Part shown: piece after piece, positions 59,749-64,000 of the stretch
Numbering within the stretch: the stretch's first letter is position 1
Layout of the letters: the number at the start of each line of letters is the position of its first letter
NCBI GenBank assembly: GCA_036156195.1
Contig: JAYZUZ010000012.1
Coordinates: 1 to 64,000, forward strand
Length of the DNA stretch: 64,000 nt
Reading direction: 5' to 3'
Source: Abyssibacter sp036156195
Lineage (GTDB): Bacteria > Pseudomonadota > Gammaproteobacteria > Nevskiales > OUC007
The notes under the pieces: model-generated
What the model was told of the DNA's origin: nothing
Database searches by the model: none
What the model saw: only the letters and a program-made list of their open reading frames with translations
Position numbers and translations under genes: made by a program

Positions 59749-60185
59749 TGATGCGCGTATTGATCAGCGCTTTTTTGTTGGTTTCATCGATCGCCTGGGC
59801 GGCGCCGGAGGGTTTGAGCGCAAAGGAGATGGATCGTTATCACGATCTGCTCGAAGAACTCCGCTGCCTGGTCTGCCAGAACCAGAATCTCGCCGAATCG
59901 AATGCCTCATTGGCCAATGATCTCAAGCGGCAGGTCGAAGACATGATCCGCGCTGGGCAGACCGACGAGCAGATCAAAACTTACCTGCAAGCGCGTTATG
60001 GCGATTTTGTGCTCTACCGTCCGCCGTTCAAGCCCTCGACCTGGGTGCTCTGGGTCAGCCCCTTTGTTGTGCTGGTGACGGTGTTGTTCATCGCATGGCT
60101 GACTTTGCGCAGGCGCCGGGTCGCTGATACGCCCGCTGCGAGCATTGATCGCGACGCGCTAAAGCGCCTATTGGAAAACGAATGA
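59745..60185 (+). CDS. ccmH: Cytochrome c maturation protein CcmH
   Basis: 146 residues: signal peptide, a small three-helix periplasmic domain with the redox motif LRCLVCQNQNL, and a C-terminal membrane helix at about 102-122. The short form, without a fused TPR domain, matches organisms in which CcmI is separate. The start codon is GTG 59745 or one of the two ATGs following. Confidence 0.94.
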   Translation: MMMRVLISAFLLVSSIAWAAPEGLSAKEMDRYHDLLEELRCLVCQNQNLAESNASLANDLKRQVEDMIRAGQTDEQIKTYLQARYGDFVLYRPPFKPSTWVLWVSPFVVLVTVLFIAWLTLRRRRVADTPAASIDRDALKRLLENE

Positions 60186-61366
60186 AAACCACCTTGATTG
60201 TCGCCTTCGTCCTGTCGACGTTGGTCGCCATGCTGTTCCCGGCCCTGGCACTGCGCCGCCCAGGCGCTGGGCGACGTAGTCGCCAGCAGGACAATGTCGA
60301 GGCGTTTCGTAGCCGCAAGGCTGAACTGGAAGCAGATCTTGCAGCGGGCCGTCTGACCCAGACGGATTACGAGCAGCTGGAAGCGGACGCCGCTGCCGAA
60401 CTGCTGCAGGATGCGCAGGCCGAGGAGGGTACGGCCCGTCCGGGCGGACGATGGATGGCGCTTGTGGCGATTGGTGTCGTTCCCGTCGTGGCCGTCGGGT
60501 TGTACGTGGCAGGCGGTGGGCTGCCGCCGACCAGCCATGCGGAACAAATGCAGGGGTTGGTCGCGCAGCTGGAGCAGAGAGTTCAGGCGGTGCCCGAGGA
60601 TCAGGAAGCACGCCGGATGCTCGCGCGGGTGTACATGGGCTCTGAGCGTTATCAGCAGGCGGCGCAGCTGTATCGGCAGATCAATGAGCAAACCGGCAGC
60701 GAAGATGCTTCGGCGCTGGTTGCCGAGGGTGAGGCACTGGGCATGGCGCGTGGCCAGGATTGGCTGGGACGCCCGGCGGCCCTGTTTGATGCCGCACTGG
60801 CATTGGAGCCCAATAACATCCGCGCGTTGTGGTACGGCAGCCTCGCGGCCGCACAGGGCGGCGAAACCAACAAGGCCTTGCTGCGATTGCAGCGGCTGGA
60901 TCGTCAGCCCTTGGATGACCCATTGCGTTCTGCAGTACGACGCGCTGTGGTCGCCATGGGCGGTGTGCCGGCCGACACGGTGACGACCGATCAGCCTGCC
61001 GGGCAGGGGACCCAGATTCGCGTGCGCATTGAGGTGTCCGACGCGCTGGCGGCTGCGTTGCCGGATGAATTTGCCTTGTTTGTCTTTGCCAAGCAGGTCG
61101 ATGGCCCACCCATGCCATTGGCAGCCCAGAGGCTGGGTACCACCGCGTTTCCACGGGTTGTCACACTGACCCAGGATAATGCGATGGTCGAAGGGCTCAC
61201 GCTGGACAGCGCGGATGTCTGGGAAGTCTCGGCACGTATTTCGCAAGCGGGGGAGGCCCGCGCAACAGCTGGCGATCTGCAGGGCTCGATTCGAGTCGAG
61301 CGCGACGAACTGGATGGCGTGCAGCGTCTGGTCATCGATGAGCGCGTGGCTGCACCGGGTGAGTAG
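60182..61366 (+). CDS. ccmI: Cytochrome c maturation chaperone CcmI
   Basis: 394 residues with two membrane helices (about 5-22 and 88-110) separated by a cytoplasmic Leu/Glu-rich loop that looks coiled-coil-like, then a periplasmic TPR region (about 125-275; e.g. MLARVYMGSERYQQAAQLYRQ) and a beta-rich C-terminal domain. CcmI binds the C-terminus of apocytochrome c. It ends the ccm operon; the ATG overlaps ccmH by four bases. No terminator was seen in the 171 bases before galU. Confidence 0.92.
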   Translation: MKTTLIVAFVLSTLVAMLFPALALRRPGAGRRSRQQDNVEAFRSRKAELEADLAAGRLTQTDYEQLEADAAAELLQDAQAEEGTARPGGRWMALVAIGVVPVVAVGLYVAGGGLPPTSHAEQMQGLVAQLEQRVQAVPEDQEARRMLARVYMGSERYQQAAQLYRQINEQTGSEDASALVAEGEALGMARGQDWLGRPAALFDAALALEPNNIRALWYGSLAAAQGGETNKALLRLQRLDRQPLDDPLRSAVRRAVVAMGGVPADTVTTDQPAGQGTQIRVRIEVSDALAAALPDEFALFVFAKQVDGPPMPLAAQRLGTTAFPRVVTLTQDNAMVEGLTLDSADVWEVSARISQAGEARATAGDLQGSIRVERDELDGVQRLVIDERVAAPGE

Positions 61367-61537
61367 GCCGTCTCTGGCCGAGTATCGGGCGTTACGCTAG
61401 CCTGTAAGGCCACGTCTCGCACTGAAGCGGTGCGGCGTTTCACCGAGTCAGGGCAGTTTGCTGTGCGCGACTGACGCAGGGTGGCTGCGGGCTACCACTG
61501 CGCGAACCATGACAACGTTCAACTAAAAAGGATAATC

Positions 61538-62437
61538 ATGCGACTACGCAAAGCGGTCTTTCCTGTGGCGGGTCTAGGCACCCGGTTTCTTCCGGCGACC
61601 AAGGCAAACGCCAAGGAAATGCTTCCGATCGTCGACAAGCCGCTGATCCAGTACGCGGTGAAGGAAGCTGTTTCGGCCGGGGCCGAAGAACTGGTTTTCA
61701 TCACCAGCAACAACAAGAACTCGATTCTCGATCATTTCGACAAGTCCTACGAGCTGGAAAAACAGCTGGAAGAAAAGGGCAAGACAGCCCTTCTGCAGGA
61801 GGTGCGCGAGATTCTCCCGCCTGGCATCACCTGCGTTTACATTCGTCAGCCCGAAGCACGCGGTTTGGGTCATGCCATCTCCTGCGCCTGGACGGCCGTG
61901 GGCGATGAAGATTTCGCTGTCATCCTCGCCGATGACCTGATCGACGGAAAGCTGCGCCCCGCGCTTGCGCAGATGCAGCGTGTCTATCAGGAATATGGCA
62001 CCAGCGTGATTGCCGTGCAGCGTGTACCGAAAGACGAGGTGCACAAGTACGGCATCGTCGAGGTGGAACCCGTTGGGCCTGGGCTGGGTGAGATTCGTGG
62101 CATCGTCGAAAAGCCGGACGCTGACAAGGCGCCGTCGAATCTTGCCGTGGTCGGGCGCTATATCCTCACCCCGCGTATTTTCAAACTGCTGGAGTCCACA
62201 GAGCCTGGAGCCGGCGGCGAGATTCAGCTCACCGATGCGATCAGCGCGATGATCCAGGAGCAAACGGTGCTGGCCTACGAATTCGAAGGCAAGCGCTACG
62301 ATTGCGGCAGCAAGCTGGGCTATCTGCAGGCCAATGTCGAACTGGGCCTCAAGCACCCCGATCTCGCCGACGAGTTCCGCGAGTACCTGAGTGAACTGAC
62401 GGCCACCTGGCCGCGAGACGAGAAAAAGTCCGCCTAG
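61538..62437 (+). CDS. galU: UTP-glucose-1-phosphate uridylyltransferase GalU
   Basis: Makes UDP-glucose for lipopolysaccharide, exopolysaccharide and galactose metabolism. ATG 61538 gives 299 residues (MRLRKAVFPVAGLGTRFLPA), preceded by AAAGGA at proper spacing; the frame opens earlier without conservation. The nucleotide-binding GLGTRFLPATK, the ADDLID metal-site segment and the KRYDCGSKLGYLQA C-terminal motif are present. Confidence 0.97.
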   Translation: MRLRKAVFPVAGLGTRFLPATKANAKEMLPIVDKPLIQYAVKEAVSAGAEELVFITSNNKNSILDHFDKSYELEKQLEEKGKTALLQEVREILPPGITCVYIRQPEARGLGHAISCAWTAVGDEDFAVILADDLIDGKLRPALAQMQRVYQEYGTSVIAVQRVPKDEVHKYGIVEVEPVGPGLGEIRGIVEKPDADKAPSNLAVVGRYILTPRIFKLLESTEPGAGGEIQLTDAISAMIQEQTVLAYEFEGKRYDCGSKLGYLQANVELGLKHPDLADEFREYLSELTATWPRDEKKSA

Positions 62438-62455
62438 TCACCGGAATGGACAGGC

Positions 62456-62486
62456 AAAACGGCCCCAGCTGGGGCCGTTTTTGTTT
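62456..62486. terminator. Strong terminator after galU
   Basis: A perfect 26-base palindrome (62456-62481: AAAACGGCCCCAG then its complement) running into a T-run on the plus strand. It starts 18 bases after the galU stop. The symmetry means it could also act on a leftward transcript, but no leftward gene lies to its right. Confidence 0.92.
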
Positions 62487-62518
62487 GCGCATGCGCGAAT
62501 GCCGCGCCATCAAATGGT

Positions 62519-62534
62519 CAGAACAGACGTTCTG
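62519..62534. promoter_or_regulatory. Dyad in the galU-sucA intergenic region
   Basis: CAGAAC-N4-GTTCTG, six-base perfect arms, 180 bases before the sucA ATG. It may be an operator of the dehydrogenase operon; the regulator is unknown. The core differs from LexA, Fur and ArcA consensus sites. Confidence 0.4.
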
Positions 62535-62678
62535 CGGTTCCTTTGGGTGTTCGCAAGCTACTGGTAGGACAGGGAATTTTGTTGGTATTCAGGGAGTTGT
62601 AACCGGGGCGGCGCCGATGACCCAGCGGGCGTCAGGCTGCGCCACCACCGGCGGGTGGGTTCTGCTCGACAGCGCTCG

Positions 62679-62684
62679 TATACT
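62679..62684 (+). promoter_or_regulatory. Possible -10 element of sucA
   Basis: TATACT, 30 bases before the sucA ATG, with TGGGTT at 17 bases as a poor -35. It is the only good -10-like hexamer close to the gene. Confidence 0.4.
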
Positions 62685-62713
62685 TTCGCGATCCATACCG
62701 GGCAGGGGCCGAA

Positions 62714-64000
62714 ATGACCGGCGAAAAGCTGCGACGTTTTCTCGAATCGTCTCCGATTTCTGGAGGCAATGGCGCCTGGGTCGAAGCCATGTACGAACAG
62801 TACCTGGCCGATCCGGACGCGGTAGAAGCCAGTTGGCGTGACTACTTCAAGCAGATGGAGGCGGGTAGCAAGCGTCACGATGTCGCCCATAGCCCCATCC
62901 AGCAGTCCTTTGCCGAGCTTGCACGCGCCAAGCCGGTAGTGAGTGTGGGCAAGGGCGGGGGCTTATCCGCCCAGGCGGCGGCGAAACAGTCATCCGTACT
63001 CCGGCTGATCAACTACTACCGGGTTCGTGGTCATCAGGCCGCCAAACTCGATCCACTGGGGCTGGCCAATCAGCCTTCTGTTCCTGATCTGGACCCGGCA
63101 TTCCATGGGCTGGGCAGTTCGGACATGGATGCAGAGTTCGACACGGGCTCGCTGGCTACGTCGGACCGGCTCAAGCTGCGCCAGATCATCGATGTCGTCA
63201 GGCATGTGTACACCGAGTCGATTGGCGCGGAGTACATGTACATCACCGAGACCCAGCAAAAGCGCTGGATTCAGCGCCGTCTCGAAGGCACCGCCTATGA
63301 GCCCCGGCTGACTGCTGATGAACAGCGCGAGGTGTTAAAGCAGCTGACGGCGGCCGAGGGCATCGAGCGGTACATGCACACGCGCTACGTCGGCCAGAAG
63401 CGCTTTTCGCTGGAGGGTGGTGACTCGCTGATTCCTGCACTGGACGAGCTGATTCGCCGCGCTTCAGCCCATAGTGTCGAAGAGGTAGTGATCGGCATGG
63501 CCCACCGTGGCCGCCTCAATGTGCTGGTCAATATCCTCGGCAAGTCGCCCAAGGATTTGTTCGATGAGTTCGAGGGCAAGATCACCGCAGAGGACCTCCG
63601 ATTCTCCGGCGATGTGAAGTACCACAAGGGCTTCTCGAATGACATCGAGATCGACGGCCGACGCGTGCATCTCGTGCTGGCGTTCAATCCTTCGCATCTG
63701 GAAATCGTGAACCCGGTTGTCGAAGGTTCGGTCAAAAGCCGGCAGCACCGCCGTGGCGATGAGACAGGTAGCTCGATTCTGCCGGTGCTTATCCACGGTG
63801 ACGCCGCCTTCGCCGGTCAGGGCGTTGTCATGGAGACCTTGCAGCTGTCGCAGGCTAAAGGCTACGCGACCGGCGGCACGGTGCATTTCATCGTCAACAA
63901 CCAGGTCGGCTTCACGACGAATAACCCGATCGAGGTCGAGCAGCGCGAGCATGCGCGTACATCGTTGTATTCCACTGATATCGCCAAGATGCTGGAGGCG
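62714..64000 (+). CDS. sucA: 2-oxoglutarate dehydrogenase E1 component, 5' part
   Basis: Thiamin-dependent decarboxylase of the tricarboxylic acid cycle; 429 residues are visible and the gene continues past the window. The N-terminal segment ANYFEQ-like GAWVEAMYEQYLADPDAVEASW is the E2-binding helix of OGDH E1. Further along are YRVRGHQAAKLDPLGL, YMYITETQQKRWIQRRL, FSLEGGDSLIPALDELI and the ThDP-domain entry VIGMAHRGRLNVLVNILGK. The translation has no stop. ATG 62714 is supported by GGGGCC only weakly as a ribosome-binding site. Confidence 0.95.
   Translation, partial: MTGEKLRRFLESSPISGGNGAWVEAMYEQYLADPDAVEASWRDYFKQMEAGSKRHDVAHSPIQQSFAELARAKPVVSVGKGGGLSAQAAAKQSSVLRLINYYRVRGHQAAKLDPLGLANQPSVPDLDPAFHGLGSSDMDAEFDTGSLATSDRLKLRQIIDVVRHVYTESIGAEYMYITETQQKRWIQRRLEGTAYEPRLTADEQREVLKQLTAAEGIERYMHTRYVGQKRFSLEGGDSLIPALDELIRRASAHSVEEVVIGMAHRGRLNVLVNILGKSPKDLFDEFEGKITAEDLRFSGDVKYHKGFSNDIEIDGRRVHLVLAFNPSHLEIVNPVVEGSVKSRQHRRGDETGSSILPVLIHGDAAFAGQGVVMETLQLSQAKGYATGGTVHFIVNNQVGFTTNNPIEVEQREHARTSLYSTDIAKMLEA

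Noticed and set aside
60014..61246. 410-residue open frame antisense to ccmI
   Set aside because: Shadow of ccmI and ccmH codon bias, rich in Arg/Gln/His, no motif.
1..64000. CRISPR arrays, insertion sequences, prophage or restriction-modification and defence genes
   Set aside because: No regularly spaced repeats, transposase or integrase motifs, or attachment sites were seen; tRNA genes are not followed by partial tRNA duplicates or integrases.

Overview
The window is one stretch of a GC-rich gammaproteobacterial chromosome, with high coding density and no sign of phage, transposons, plasmid functions or CRISPR. The gammaproteobacterial assignment rests on gene content and order: uvrY(gacA)-[udg]-uvrC-pgsA-tRNA-Gly/Cys/Leu, phoBR with the long PstC and PstA forms, mrcB followed by an LpoP-like lipoprotein, a complete System I ccmABCDEFGHI operon, rsmJ, yoaA, rraA, and a 531-residue isocitrate lyase of Pseudomonas type. 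I cannot name the genus. An aerobic heterotroph using fatty acids or acetate is suggested by the glyoxylate shunt, the FabH-like enzyme, the thioesterases, cytochrome c maturation and the 2-oxoglutarate dehydrogenase.

Layout. 1-453 (-): 5' part of a membrane sensor that runs off the window; the outer ~80 bases are a suspicious G/C foldback. 580-5822 (-): SUF iron-sulfur operon, Rrf2 regulator-sufB-sufC-sufD-sufS. 5979-10287: a lipid/acyl neighbourhood with a hot-dog thioesterase, two alpha/beta hydrolases, two small unknown proteins and a FabH-like synthase. 10344-12956: pepN. 13.0-23.2 kb: phosphate regulon phoB-phoR-pstS-porin-pstC-pstA-pstB-phoU with three visible PHO boxes. 23.2-28.8 kb: mrcB-lpoP-yoaA-tsaB. 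28.8-34.0 kb: small housekeeping genes on both strands (gamma carbonic anhydrase, sixA, rsmJ, SCP2, Nudix, MazG, lipoprotein, membrane protein, thioesterase). 34.0-37.5 kb: purB with a small partner gene, and fumC. 37.6-39.6 kb (-): a large internally duplicated lipoprotein. 39.7-40.7 kb: dsbB-rraA. 40.9-45.3 kb: aceB, a LysR regulator and aceA. 45.4-50.2 kb: the least familiar part, including an ADP-ribosyltransferase-like protein and several secreted or membrane proteins. 50.3-54.6 kb: uvrY-udg-uvrC-pgsA and three tRNAs. 54.6-61.4 kb: ccmABCDEFGHI. 61.5-64.0 kb: galU and the 5' part of sucA.

How it works together. PhoR/PhoB sense phosphate through PstSCAB-PhoU and drive the same genes through PHO boxes; the porin between pstS and pstC would bring phosphate across the outer membrane. 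MrcB is a peptidoglycan synthase and the overlapping TPR lipoprotein is probably its activator. AceA and AceB form the glyoxylate shunt, and the LysR gene between them, with a dyad in the aceA promoter region, is the probable local regulator. The ccm genes supply c-type cytochromes, with CcmG/CcmH handling apocytochrome thiols and DsbB reoxidising the periplasmic disulfide system. No gene-free stretch reaches 300 bases; the longest, 62438-62713, holds a terminator, a dyad and a possible promoter ahead of sucA.
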